Source: Desulforamulus putei DSM 12395 | Lineage (GTDB): Bacteria; Bacillota; Desulfotomaculia; Desulfotomaculales; Desulfotomaculaceae | Length of the DNA: 64,000 nucleotides | Direction of reading: 5' to 3' | Assembly: GCF_900129195.1 (NCBI RefSeq) | Contig: NZ_FQUY01000010.1 | Span: 1 to 64,000 of the forward strand | Shown here: one piece after another, positions 15,884 to 24,384 of the stretch | How positions within the stretch are numbered: position 1 is the stretch's first letter | Layout: every line of letters starts with the position of its first letter | The notes under the pieces: generated by a model | Told to the model about the DNA's origin: nothing | The model's database searches: none | The model's input: the letters and a program-made list of their open reading frames with translations, nothing else | Made by a program: the position numbers and the translations under genes

Positions 15884-16474
15884 TTATAAAGTAATGACCG
15901 TCCCTCCGGCAGTCAGGTTTTCCAGAATCTCCAGCATATTGGTCACCCGACCCACCGCCAGTTGATCCTTTAATTTATAATAATCCAGGCAGGTGCCGCA
16001 GGAAAGCACTTCGGTGCCCCGCCGGGCCAGTTTTGTAATTTGCTCCAGCACCCGGGACTGTTGAACGGCCAAACGAACCCCCGAGTTCACCAGCATGATC
16101 ACCCTAGGGGCGGGTTTTTCCAGGAGACTGTTAAAGAAACTCACCATCAAGGTCTCTCCCAGGTCTTCGGCCCCGTTGCCAAAGGTATTGCTGGTGATAA
16201 GATAAACCACGGGTCCGGTCTCACATTTGCCGGGTACCGCCACTGCCGGCCCTGTTCCTTCGCCCTTGGTGATGGTAATATAGAATTCCCCGTTCTTTTC
16301 CTCCACGCTGACCTTACAACCGGCATTTTCAGCAAACCGGGTTACATTTTCGAGGGCCACCCGGTTATCCACAACGGAGACCACGGTACCCTGTTCCATT
16401 TCCTCCAGCGCCTTTTTGGTATTGATAACCGGCTGCGGGCAAGCCAGCCCGCGGTTATTAATTTCCCTGATCAT
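15884..16474 (-). CDS. yedF: Selenium metabolism protein YedF (TusA domain plus DsrE-like domain)
   Basis: 196 aa. The N-terminal ~75 residues are a TusA-like domain with the CPxP motif (NRGLACPQPVINTKKAL, Cys12). The C-terminal part is a DsrE-like fold (VYLITSNTFGNGAEDLGETLM, then LSCGTCLDYY with two Cys). This two-domain form occurs beside selD in selenium-using bacteria and is thought to carry or deliver persulfide/perselenide. Here it overlaps selD by 17 bases, so the two are co-translated. The exact biochemical role in the family is not settled. Confidence 0.9.
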   Translation of the reverse strand: MIREINNRGLACPQPVINTKKALEEMEQGTVVSVVDNRVALENVTRFAENAGCKVSVEEKNGEFYITITKGEGTGPAVAVPGKCETGPVVYLITSNTFGNGAEDLGETLMVSFFNSLLEKPAPRVIMLVNSGVRLAVQQSRVLEQITKLARRGTEVLSCGTCLDYYKLKDQLAVGRVTNMLEILENLTAGGTVITL

Positions 16475-17522
16475 GCTGTTTCCCCCTCTGGATTGTGATC
16501 AAATATTGACCCGGGGGTGTTAGTTCGCCGACAATCCTAGCATCTGCCACGCCCCGGAGGTGTAATTCCTTTACTAAAGTCTCTGCCCTAGCGGGTTGTA
16601 CGGCGATCAACAACCCTCCGGAGGTTTGAGGATCAAAGAAGATATCAGTCTCTTCCCGGGTAACCCCTTCCTCAATCTTTACCTGATCGCCCAGGTGGTT
16701 CCGGTTGTTATAAGCCCCGGCAGGTATAATCCCCATCCGGGCCAGTTCCCTTGCCCCGGGTAAAACAGGAACCTCCCCGGCGTAAAGGTTTATACTTAAG
16801 CCGCTGGCCCGGGCCATCTCGGCAGCATGTCCCAGGAAGCCAAAACCCGTGATATCCGTACAAGCGGATGCTCCAACATCCAGCATGGCGCCGGCCGCCT
16901 CTTTATTCAGTGAAGCCATGGTGGCAATGGCCCTGTTCATGATTTCCGGACCTACCAGATCCGCTTTAATACCCGTATTGATAATGCCCGTGCCCAGGGG
17001 TTTGGTCAAAACTAAAAGGTCCCCTGTTTTGGCAGTGGCGTTGCTGTAGATCTTGTCCGGGTGTACCATCCCGGTAACGGCCAGGCCGTATTTGGGTTCG
17101 TCGTCCTGCACACTGTGCCCACCGGCAATGATGGCGCCGGCCTCGGTGACTTTATCCGCACCACCCCTTAAAATCTCTTTCAGGATGTCCGGGGACAAGC
17201 AGGCGGGGAAGCAAACGATATTAAGGGCCAACAGCGGCGTGCCGCCCATGGCATAAACATCGCTCAAGGCGTTGGCTGCCGCAATCTGGCCAAAAAGATA
17301 AGGGTCATCCACCATGGGTGTAAAAAAATCCACGGTTTGAATGGTGGCCAGTTCATCATTCAGACGATAAACCGCCGCATCGTCTGAAGTATCCAGACCC
17401 ACCAGCAGGTCAGGGTTCGTATTCTTGGGCAGATGACGCAGTACCTGCGACAGGACCTCCGGTCCTACTTTGGCCGCTCACCCGGCAGCCTTTGTCATTT
17501 GCGTCAATCTGATCTTTGCCAC
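16458..17522 (-). CDS. selD: Selenide, water dikinase, selenocysteine-containing
   Basis: 354 aa when read through an in-frame TGA at 17478-17480. The GTG start at 17522 gives VAKIRLTQMTKAAGU, then AAKVGPEVLSQVL, matching the SelD N-terminus where Cys or Sec is the active-site residue (here Sec15). The ATP-binding Gly-rich and Asp motifs follow (GLDTSDDAAVY, IIAGGHSVQDDEP, and the DxTGFG motif). It makes selenophosphate from selenide and ATP for tRNA-Sec charging. A hairpin just after the TGA fits a bacterial SECIS. Gene callers that stop at TGA would start it falsely at 17402. SelA, SelB and tRNA-Sec must be elsewhere. Confidence 0.95.
17445..17480 (-). promoter_or_regulatory. Bacterial SECIS element of selD
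   Basis: After the UGA and an 11-base linker, the mRNA reads AGGACC-GGA-GGTCCT, a perfect 6-bp hairpin with a G-rich loop whose apex is 17 bases beyond UGA (stem 17452-17466). Bacterial SECIS elements recognised by SelB have this position and guanines in the apical loop. Confidence 0.75.
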
Positions 17523-17601
17523 GGCGCCACCCCCTTTACAAATGACATTATTAGCCCTTCGCCAAGATTTATGTACTTTCCTTTAGGCTTTACATAACTT
17601 T

Positions 17602-17629
17602 TTGTTATAAAAACAACAAGCATTGTCAA
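17602..17629 (-). promoter_or_regulatory. Possible promoter of selD-yedF
   Basis: Minus strand consensus TTGACA (17624-17629), 16-base spacer, TAACAA (17602-17607). The -10 box is weak. It lies about 80 bases before the selD start in the region divergent from murI. Confidence 0.4.
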
Positions 17630-17681
17630 CTATTTCATTTTATTATAGATAAGAATGGTTTCTCTGGTAAAAATGATTGGC

Positions 17682-17710
17682 TTGCTTCCAGGTAAACAGG
17701 AGAGTATAAT
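17682..17710 (+). promoter_or_regulatory. Promoter of murI
   Basis: TTGCTT (17682-17687), 17-base spacer, TATAAT (17705-17710), 36 bases before the TTG start. Confidence 0.65.
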
Positions 17711-17745
17711 GAATTACAGCATTTACCAACCTCGAGGTGATTTTC

Positions 17746-18555
17746 TTGACCCAACGGCAACCCATAGGCGTATTTGACTCAGGTGTAGGTGGATTATCGG
17801 TCGCCAGGGAAATTCGCAGGTTGCTTCCTATGGAAGACCTGATATACTATGCGGACTCTGCTTACTGTCCCTACGGAGAAAAAGACCCGGCAATCATTCG
17901 TCAGCGTGAACGGGCCATTGTAGAATTTCTCCTATCCCGGGGCGCCAAGCTGATCGTGGTGGCCTGTAATACCGCCTCCTCCGCCGGCCTGGAGGAATTG
18001 CGAAAACTTTTTGCCGCACCCATTGTGGGAATGGAACCGGGCGTTAAACCTGCCGTCGCCGCCACCCGTAACGGCAAAATCGGCGTACTGGCCACTGGTG
18101 TGACCATTACCGGCGACCGCTTTGCTTCCCTGGTAAAGCGCTATGCCGAAAATACCAGGGTCATCACCCAGCCCTGCCCGGGCCTGGTGGAGTTAGTAGA
18201 GTGTGGCAAGCTGGAGGAACCGGAGACAGAAAGGGTATTAAGAGGTTTTCTCCAACCGATGCTGGAACAGGGAGCAGACACCATCGTCCTGGGCTGTACC
18301 CATTACCCTTTTTTACGTCCCCTGATTGAACGATTGGCCGGCCCCGGCGTTGCGGTTATCGACACCGGCGCCGCCGTGGCCAAACAGGTCAGTAAGGTAT
18401 TAGATGAAAACAACCTGGCAGTGAAGGAAGGCCCCCCGGGCACAGAGCAATTCTTCACCAGCGGTAACCAGCAGGAAGTGGAAAAGGTGATCCGCGCCCT
18501 CTGGATCCGGGATAACATTCAGGTAAAAAATCTGCCCTTACATGCAACCTCATAA
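17746..18555 (+). CDS. murI: Glutamate racemase
   Basis: 269 aa from the TTG at 17746, placed 6 bases after GAGGTG; a GTG at 17737 lies inside that RBS. It converts L- to D-glutamate for peptidoglycan. Family blocks: GVFDSGVGGLSVAREI at the N-terminus, first catalytic Cys in VVACNTASSAG (about residue 73), second in LGCTHYPFL (about residue 184). Normal length. Single gene with its own promoter and terminator. Confidence 0.96.
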   Translation: MTQRQPIGVFDSGVGGLSVAREIRRLLPMEDLIYYADSAYCPYGEKDPAIIRQRERAIVEFLLSRGAKLIVVACNTASSAGLEELRKLFAAPIVGMEPGVKPAVAATRNGKIGVLATGVTITGDRFASLVKRYAENTRVITQPCPGLVELVECGKLEEPETERVLRGFLQPMLEQGADTIVLGCTHYPFLRPLIERLAGPGVAVIDTGAAVAKQVSKVLDENNLAVKEGPPGTEQFFTSGNQQEVEKVIRALWIRDNIQVKNLPLHATS

Positions 18556-18558
18556 TAA

Positions 18559-18590
18559 ATGCGGCAGTGTCTCTGCCGCATTTCATTTTA
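18559..18590 (+). terminator. Terminator of murI
   Basis: ATGCGGCAG / CTGCCGCAT with loop TGTCT, then TTCATTTTAT. It may also serve the convergent sod gene. Confidence 0.8.
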
Positions 18591-18598
18591 TCTTATCG

Positions 18599-19198
<600 letters not shown>

Positions 19199-19295
19199 TT
19201 TTATTCCTCCGTTTCAAAATAATAACTAAGTTATACCCCATATTATAATACACTGTTACGAACTGTTTATTACCTGTTTCTTACATTATACTTAC

Positions 19296-19478
19296 TTATC
19301 GATGGCAATCTTCTCGAAAGGTCTTACAATAGGTTTCTGCCAAAAGCAGTACATGGTCGATAAATTCATCCGGGTAACTAAAGTCTCTGGAGCAAAAAAA
19401 TCCAGGGTCCTCCAGGTAAACAGCCACCGGGTGCCTGCCAAACACATTGATAAACTGTTCCATGGATGAAATAGTCAT
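19296..19478 (-). CDS. Hypothetical 60-aa protein
   Basis: ATG at 19478 is preceded by GGGAGG at 8 bases, so I start here and not at the longer frame. The 60-residue product begins MTISSMEQFINVFGRHPVAV and is helical and acidic, with Cys in FFCSRDF and near the C-terminus. No known motif. It is isolated between sod and a divergent winged-helix-like gene. Confidence 0.5.
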   Translation of the reverse strand: MTISSMEQFINVFGRHPVAVYLEDPGFFCSRDFSYPDEFIDHVLLLAETYCKTFREDCHR

Positions 19479-19683
19479 CTTCTCTACCTCCCAGCAGCAG
19501 TTTAGCAATAAAACCTGACAATACCATTAACCAGTTGTTATTTAACCATTAAATTTTCTTATGTTATCCAGTTCATTTCATGCTGCCTATTTGACATAAC
19601 ATAAAACATCGTGGTTATATATTTACAGTGAAAAGTTTGTCTGGTTTAATTATGAAAGATGGTTTTAGTAGGAGGGTATTGCC

Positions 19684-20208
19684 ATGACCGAAAACAACGC
19701 CTGCGGCTGTAAACCCCGCAGAATCTCCAAAGGGCTGCTGACAAGGGTGGCCAATTTTATTCGGGATAAGTCCGTTGACGGTATTTGTGTAAAAAGCATA
19801 GCCGAAATTGCTGACGAAATGGGCCTGCTGCTGCCCGCCATCGTGGTGGATGCTCTGGACAAACTGGAACAAAAAGGCACCATTCAAGTAAAAGAGCGGG
19901 GCAAAGAGTTGACGGATCCCACCACTTTCATCTATATCGGGGATGATGAAGTCACCAAGCTCATGTCCAGCACGGTCCTGCTGACCCATGAACTGGCAGC
20001 AACCCTGGGGGATCACCCTCAGTTTCAACAACTGAGACAAAAAATCAATGAAATGATCAATATCCTTGAGCAGCAAAACAAAGAGGTACAAGAGTTTCAG
20101 GCTTTCAAAAGCGGTGTGGTCAGACAGATCGAAGCCCAGGATGGCGTATACCACATCATCTCCAAAACCCGTCTAAATAATTTGTTCATCGAAGAAACCA
20201 GAAGGTAA
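19684..20208 (+). CDS. Winged-helix-like hypothetical protein
   Basis: 174 aa. A Cys-rich start (NACGCKP) is followed by a winged-helix-like stretch (GLLTRVANFIRDK, IAEIADEMGLLLPAIVVDALDKLEQKGTIQVKERG; residues 18-75) and a C-terminal coiled coil (FQQLRQKINEMINILEQQNKEVQEF). RBS AGGAGGGTATTGCC precedes ATG. It is probably a DNA-binding regulator with a dimerising helix, by fold pattern only. It is followed 4 bases later by a small membrane protein, likely in the same transcript. Confidence 0.6.
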   Translation: MTENNACGCKPRRISKGLLTRVANFIRDKSVDGICVKSIAEIADEMGLLLPAIVVDALDKLEQKGTIQVKERGKELTDPTTFIYIGDDEVTKLMSSTVLLTHELAATLGDHPQFQQLRQKINEMINILEQQNKEVQEFQAFKSGVVRQIEAQDGVYHIISKTRLNNLFIEETRR

Positions 20209-20212
20209 CCCC

Positions 20213-20371
20213 ATGAAAATCGATAAACAAAGCGCCATCATCAGCTCCATCGTACTGGTGGGCAGTTCTGTTACCCAGCACCTCCTTTATGGTCATATTG
20301 ACTGGGCCTACAGCATTCTCATGGCTATTGTCTTCATTATCCTGGCCCCTTACATCAGCAGGAAAAAATAA
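20213..20371 (+). CDS. Small two-helix membrane protein (52 aa)
   Basis: ATG at 20213 lies 4 bases after the upstream stop; the RBS GAAGG is inside the previous gene. The product begins MKIDKQSAIISSIVLVGSSV, has a second hydrophobic stretch ILMAIVFIILAPYI and ends in a basic tail SRKK. Its position suggests an operon with the winged-helix-like gene. Its stop codon lies within the terminator stem. The function is unknown. Confidence 0.6.
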   Translation: MKIDKQSAIISSIVLVGSSVTQHLLYGHIDWAYSILMAIVFIILAPYISRKK

Positions 20372-20400
20372 CGAACCGGGATCAAAAATCCCGGTTCGTT
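20370..20400. terminator. Shared terminator of two convergent genes
   Basis: Perfect 13-bp stem AACGAACCGGGAT / ATCCCGGTTCGTT with loop CAAAA, then TGCTGTT. The stem includes the plus-strand stop codon and the last codons of the minus-strand gene that ends at 20382. Confidence 0.75.
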
Positions 20401-20843
20401 TGCTGTTGAGGCCAGCCTGCGGCGGGGTCCTTATCAAACTCCAGCCCGATCATGGATATGGAATTTTCAAAGATATCGGGGCTATGGTGTTCCTTGAATC
20501 TTAAAATGAGACCAAACATAGGAGACTTTTTATTAAGTTCCTGCAGCTTCTCCAGAATCTGCCCGGCTTTGTTTCTGGCAAATTTGATAGCAAAGCCTAC
20601 ACCGTCGGTAAAAGCCAGGTAAAGCAGGTAGGCGTCCTCCTCTTTATTGTACTCCCAGCGATATTCAAATTTTCCGGTGTGTGCCGCAGCAATCCGGTTG
20701 TTGGGATGGATAGCCTGATAGGGGACTTCAAAATCCGGGTGTTCCAGAATAATTCCTACGGTTTCTTTGGCCTTTCTTGGTTTGATGGTACCTATACTGC
20801 CACCGACGGGTTCAATTATTTTAATTTTAGGATGCGTGGTCAC
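20382..20843 (-). CDS. Hypothetical 153-aa protein
   Basis: Start GTG at 20843 because AAAGGAGG lies 7 bases upstream; the frame is open 16 codons further, without an RBS. Mixed alpha/beta soluble protein: KIKIIEPVGGSIGTI near the start, a central part rich in aromatic strands (FEYRWEYNKEEDAYLLYLAFTDG), and the helix ILEKLQELNKKSP. No catalytic motif or membrane segment. I do not recognise the family. Its 3' end is inside the shared terminator hairpin. Confidence 0.6.
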   Translation of the reverse strand: MTTHPKIKIIEPVGGSIGTIKPRKAKETVGIILEHPDFEVPYQAIHPNNRIAAAHTGKFEYRWEYNKEEDAYLLYLAFTDGVGFAIKFARNKAGQILEKLQELNKKSPMFGLILRFKEHHSPDIFENSISMIGLEFDKDPAAGWPQQQTNRDF

Positions 20844-20999
20844 AAAAGTTCCTCCTTTTGTAAGAAACAATTCCTTACCTATTTTGTCCATTGTTTCTTA
20901 TATTACATAGTCATACATAAAAAAACAACACTGAAATGCCTAGCACTTTCCATTTATTTATTAATTCAACTCCTTTACTTTCCTGACTGTTACAAAAGA

Positions 21000-21130
21000 G
21001 ATCACTTGTATGATATCGAGATGTCCACCGAAAACCTGGCGGAAGCGCTTTAGTCCGCAGGGATAACCGGTCCCGTCAAATCTTTCGTGATGGTATATAA
21101 TCATGGGAATTATGAAGCCGTTGACAGAGG
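21000..21130 (-). pseudogene. Remnant of an HD-GYP domain gene
   Basis: On the minus strand, 21048-21092 reads HHERFDGTGYPCGLK, the conserved HHExxDGxGYPxGL core of HD-GYP cyclic-di-GMP phosphodiesterases. Flanking sequence can be matched to the family only by changing frame (AMPLSTAS upstream; ARFSVDI downstream), and stops interrupt it. There is no start, RBS or room for a gene. It is the debris of a signalling gene, downstream of the GGDEF gene. Confidence 0.6.
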
Positions 21131-21143
21131 CATTGCCTTAAAA

Positions 21144-21172
21144 TGAAAAACCGGGGTATCATGAAATACCCC
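21144..21172 (-). terminator. Terminator downstream of the CBS-GGDEF gene
   Basis: GGGGTAT / ATACCCC stem with a 6-base loop. On the minus strand it is followed by GGTTTTTC. It lies about 95 bases past the stop at 21265, between the gene and the HD-GYP debris. Confidence 0.6.
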
Positions 21173-21264
21173 TCATATTACAAAAAAATTATTAGTTAAT
21201 TGTCGCAAACAATGTCCTTAAGTTAAAGCCACTACAGTCACAAATCATAGTCAATAATTGTACT

Positions 21265-22137
21265 CTATGCACTTCCACAAGCTATTTCATTCTGAAAAAA
21301 TCCGTCTGCTACAGCCAGTTTTGTTTTCTCCTTCTTCGCTTTTGTTGATGCCAGGCTGGCTAAATTTATAAGGTCCATTACCGTTTCCCTGGGGTTCTGT
21401 GCCCTTGCGTCCTGCCGCCTTCCTCCTGCAATACCGGCCGAAGCAGTAACATTAATATTATTTTTGAATTTATGGGTAGAGATTGCTTTTAATAATATTT
21501 CTGCCAATACCATACATTTATCCAGGTTATATTGCGTAAGCACGACAAATTCATCTCCTCCAAACCTGCAAAGATAGGTATCTCCATGAGAATGACTTTT
21601 CAAAAGCATTCCTAATTCTTTTAATATGAGATCCCCTTGTGCATGTCCGAATTCCTTGTCTATTTGCCCGAATTCATTAAGGTCGATAAATATTACAGAT
21701 ATTTCAAAACCTTTTTCTAAAAGCTCCATACCCATATGATATATATATTCGCTTCGGTAAAGCCCGGTAAGAGGGTCATAGTATTTACCAAGCTCTGTAT
21801 AAAGACAGGTTTTGGTAACCAACCCCACCAAGCTATCCTTCTCTTTAACCAGGAGCGTCTCAATTTTATTTTCCTCAAATACCTGCTTTGCTTTCCATAA
21901 TGAGGTCTCTGGTGTAACTGATATAACCTTTTTTGTCATGGCGTCGGCAACAATTCTGTTGGGATGGGTTTTTCGTATATCCCTGGAGGTCAATACCCCT
22001 ACCAGCTTTCCATCGTGCATGACGGGAATGCAGTTGATATTATTTTCATCCATAATCCTTTCTGCTTTGCAGATACCGTCATAAGCATCGACAGTATTTA
22101 TTTTTTTTATCATAATATTCGAAACACAAGAAATCAT
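21265..22137 (-). CDS. CBS-pair diguanylate cyclase
   Basis: 290 aa, cytoplasmic. Two CBS motifs occupy residues 1-125 (GICKAERIMDENNINCIPV...GVLTSRDIRKT; MTKKVISVTPETSLWKAKQV...VGLVTKTCL). A GGDEF domain follows (DPLTGLYRSEYIYHM start, CRFGGDEFVVL active site near residue 198). The catalytic GGDEF is intact, but the inhibitory RxxD site five residues before it reads SHGD, so product inhibition is probably absent. CBS pairs usually sense adenosine nucleotides, so c-di-GMP synthesis may follow energy state. It overlaps the upstream gene by ATGA. Confidence 0.9.
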   Translation of the reverse strand: MISCVSNIMIKKINTVDAYDGICKAERIMDENNINCIPVMHDGKLVGVLTSRDIRKTHPNRIVADAMTKKVISVTPETSLWKAKQVFEENKIETLLVKEKDSLVGLVTKTCLYTELGKYYDPLTGLYRSEYIYHMGMELLEKGFEISVIFIDLNEFGQIDKEFGHAQGDLILKELGMLLKSHSHGDTYLCRFGGDEFVVLTQYNLDKCMVLAEILLKAISTHKFKNNINVTASAGIAGGRRQDARAQNPRETVMDLINLASLASTKAKKEKTKLAVADGFFQNEIACGSA

Positions 22138-22484
22138 AAATCAATAGATTTGCTAACCTGAAGCACAATATTTAATTGTGCTTTAATAATTGTAGACTCG
22201 TTAGCAACTTTCCCCCCTTCATCCAGAATTAAAGGAATAAGCCTGTCTTTTGTGATCATGTTAGTCAATGACTTTCTAATTACAATCGCTTCAATAACCG
22301 GGTGCTCTATCTCAACTATTTCATACTGCTCCGGAGACAAAATATCAACCATTCTTCTGGCAGCTTCCGGTCCTATGGGAGCCTTCCTGCCCACAATCAA
22401 TACATCTTGCATGGGAGGAACCTCGAATTCCGAGAGACGTATTGTAATTTCAGCCTTCCTGGTAGATTCGACAAAATCACTCAT
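22134..22484 (-). CDS. Unknown partner protein of the CBS-GGDEF gene
   Basis: 116 aa starting MSDFVESTRKAEITIRLSEF; ATG at 22484 is placed 6 bases after AAAGGTG. Soluble alpha/beta protein with two similar strands (VLIVGRKAPIGPEAARRMVDIL; IVEIEHPVIEAIVIRKSL) and a C-terminal segment ESTIIKAQLNIVLQVSKSI. No known motif. The ATGA overlap with the diguanylate cyclase means coupled translation, so I infer a regulator or effector of that enzyme. Homology is not recognised. Confidence 0.6.
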   Translation of the reverse strand: MSDFVESTRKAEITIRLSEFEVPPMQDVLIVGRKAPIGPEAARRMVDILSPEQYEIVEIEHPVIEAIVIRKSLTNMITKDRLIPLILDEGGKVANESTIIKAQLNIVLQVSKSIDL

Positions 22485-22581
22485 TAATTTCACCTTTACA
22501 ATAATATATTTGGATTACTTTATATATTTTATCATATTATATACTAAAAAGTCCATTATATAGTAGTAACTGTATCCGATG

Positions 22582-22600
22582 GTTACCACCATATGGTAAC
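22582..22600. repeat. Inverted repeat in the gap upstream of the GGDEF operon
   Basis: GTTACCA-CCATA-TGGTAAC, a perfect 7-bp inverted repeat about 100 bases upstream of the 22484 start and 50 bases past the next minus-strand gene. No U-run follows, so it looks more like a protein-binding site than a terminator. Confidence 0.35.
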
Positions 22601-22649
22601 TTATCTTTATTAACAAGGAAACGAAACCCCGAAATCTTTTTGGTTTGCT

Positions 22650-22967
22650 CTAGATTTTTCGTTCAAAGGCTCCACAGGCCATTTGGTACTGGCCGCCTTC
22701 CCCCAGCAGTTTCTCTAATGCTTCTTTTCCCAGCAACAACATCAATTCAACAATTTCAATACTGTCCGGCACCCTTTTGCTTCTGTTTTGATAGGCCTTT
22801 ACCCTGGCCAGGCACACCCTGCGGGTTTCCTGCCGCCCGATGACCTTGACAAAATATTTACACTGGCTGCAGGAATGTTGAAATTTCTCCCCGGCCTGGG
22901 GCATAACCATCCGGTGACCGGCAAAGAGAAAGTTATTTTTATAATAGTTCTTTACTTTATCGTCCAT
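22650..22967 (-). CDS. Cys-containing small protein co-transcribed with dinB
   Basis: 105 aa. Residues 30-55 hold HSCSQCKYFVKVIGRQETRRVC with a CxxC and a further Cys, and a fourth Cys occurs in MACGAFERKI at the C-terminus, so it is a possible zinc-binding protein. It overlaps dinB by 11 bases and must be translated from the same SOS-controlled mRNA. It is not the YolD type that accompanies Y-family polymerases in Bacillus. The function is unknown; a role with DNA polymerase IV or in the SOS response is inferred from position. Confidence 0.65.
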   Translation of the reverse strand: MDDKVKNYYKNNFLFAGHRMVMPQAGEKFQHSCSQCKYFVKVIGRQETRRVCLARVKAYQNRSKRVPDSIEIVELMLLLGKEALEKLLGEGGQYQMACGAFERKI

Positions 22968-24147
22968 AGTAAACCCCGCAGTCTGTCAGGGACACCGCCC
23001 TCTTAATGCTGTGTTGCCCCCACCGGGAACGAATTAAATCCGTAGCCCGGTCAATCTTCTCCTGCTTCTCCCGTTGGGACAGGAGGTCCATTTGCCTCTC
23101 CTGTATTCTGACCAATCCCGAAAGTGTCAGTCCCACCAACCTGGCCTTCACGTCCTTATCCCAGTATTTTTTCAGCAAAAACATTCCCATTTCGTAAACC
23201 TCCCGGGTAATATCGGTATAAGCAGGCAGCACCCTGGAATGGGTCTCGGTAAAAAGGTTGGGGTCCCTAATGGTAAGGCTCACCCTGTTGCCCAGGCAAC
23301 CTGCCTTGCGGGCTCGCTGGGCCACTTCTTCGGCTAATTCGACAATGACCACCTTTATCTGGTCATAACCCCGGTAATCCCTAGGTAGTGTAACCTGGTT
23401 GCCCACACTCTTGATCACATCCAGGGAACCAGGGTTCACTGGACTGTAGTCAATACCATGGGCGGAATAGTGCAGAATCTCCCCCACCAGACCATACCTC
23501 TTTTTCAACAAGTCCACTGGCAGGGCCGCCAGATCCCCGATGGTCTTAACGCCGATCTGGTTTAACCATCTCCCAATGCGGGATCCCACCCCAAACAGTT
23601 CCTTCACCGGCAACGGCCAGACCTTGTGGGGCCAGTCCTCCAACGTAAGGGCAATGATTTTATTGGGTTTTTCCATTTCAGCCGCCATTTTCGCCACCAG
23701 CTTGGAAGGTCCGATGCCGATATTGACCCCCACCCCCACTTCCTCATTAATTCGGCTCTGGATTCTCCGGGCAATCTCCAGGGGGCTGCCGAATAGTTTC
23801 AGGCAGCCGGTAACATCGACAAAACTTTCGTCAATGGAGAAAGGTTCCACCAGGTCACTGAAATCCCGGAGGATATTATTGATACGGCTGGAAAAAGCGG
23901 CATAGTCCCTATGGGAAGGTGAAACAAAAACAGCATGGGGACAAAGGGCCCGGGCCTCCGTGACAATCATACCGGTTTTAATGCCATATTGTTTCTTGGC
24001 TTCATAGCTGGCCGCCAAAACAATACCTGTTCTTTTGGCCGGGTCCCCTCCCACAATGACAGGCTTTCCCCGCAGACCTGGATCCATGGCCTGATGAACA
24101 GAAGCAAAAAAACTGTTCATATCACATAACAAAATGGTCCTGGACAT
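22957..24147 (-). CDS. dinB: DNA polymerase IV (Y family)
   Basis: 396 aa from the ATG at 24147 (MSRTILLCDMNSFFASV); GGTGATAACA precedes it. Palm motifs: DMNSFFASVHQ with the first catalytic Asp, SIDESFVDVTG with the second Asp and Glu. Helix-hairpin-helix region LFGVGSRIGRWLNQIGVKTIGDL, then the little-finger domain. It carries out error-prone translesion synthesis. The promoter carries a LexA-type operator. It is co-transcribed with a Cys-containing small gene. No obvious beta-clamp motif can be assigned by eye. Confidence 0.95.
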   Translation of the reverse strand: MSRTILLCDMNSFFASVHQAMDPGLRGKPVIVGGDPAKRTGIVLAASYEAKKQYGIKTGMIVTEARALCPHAVFVSPSHRDYAAFSSRINNILRDFSDLVEPFSIDESFVDVTGCLKLFGSPLEIARRIQSRINEEVGVGVNIGIGPSKLVAKMAAEMEKPNKIIALTLEDWPHKVWPLPVKELFGVGSRIGRWLNQIGVKTIGDLAALPVDLLKKRYGLVGEILHYSAHGIDYSPVNPGSLDVIKSVGNQVTLPRDYRGYDQIKVVIVELAEEVAQRARKAGCLGNRVSLTIRDPNLFTETHSRVLPAYTDITREVYEMGMFLLKKYWDKDVKARLVGLTLSGLVRIQERQMDLLSQREKQEKIDRATDLIRSRWGQHSIKRAVSLTDCGVYYGR

Positions 24148-24157
24148 TGTTATCACC

Positions 24158-24213
24158 AAACATTTATTCGGTTATATATCCCTATTATACACCAAACATT
24201 TGTTCTGAATCAA
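24158..24213 (-). promoter_or_regulatory. SOS promoter of dinB with two LexA-like boxes
   Basis: Minus strand TTGATT (24208-24213), 18-base spacer, TATAAT (24184-24189). The spacer contains GAACAAATGTTT (24194-24205), close to the Gram-positive LexA box GAAC-N4-GTTC. A second copy, GAATAAATGTTT, occurs at 24158-24169. Both are followed by GGTG, so they form a 36-base-spaced direct repeat around the transcription start. Confidence 0.75.
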
Positions 24214-24384
24214 GGGAAAGCCTGTCTATAGCAGCTGGAAAAAGTTGTATAACAATGCCAAGACCCAGGTTTTATGAACCCGGGTCTTCTAACGGAGAGT
24301 AGATTTTTTTGCCTACTGGCAGTTTTATTTTTCCCCTTTTCAGGTGTAACATTTATGAAATGTTTTCCATAATATGGATTAACA

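Noticed and set aside
16458-17402. SelD beginning at the ATG at 17402
   Set aside because: The conserved N-terminal active-site segment lies upstream and is read through a UGA Sec codon. The truncated start loses the catalytic residue.
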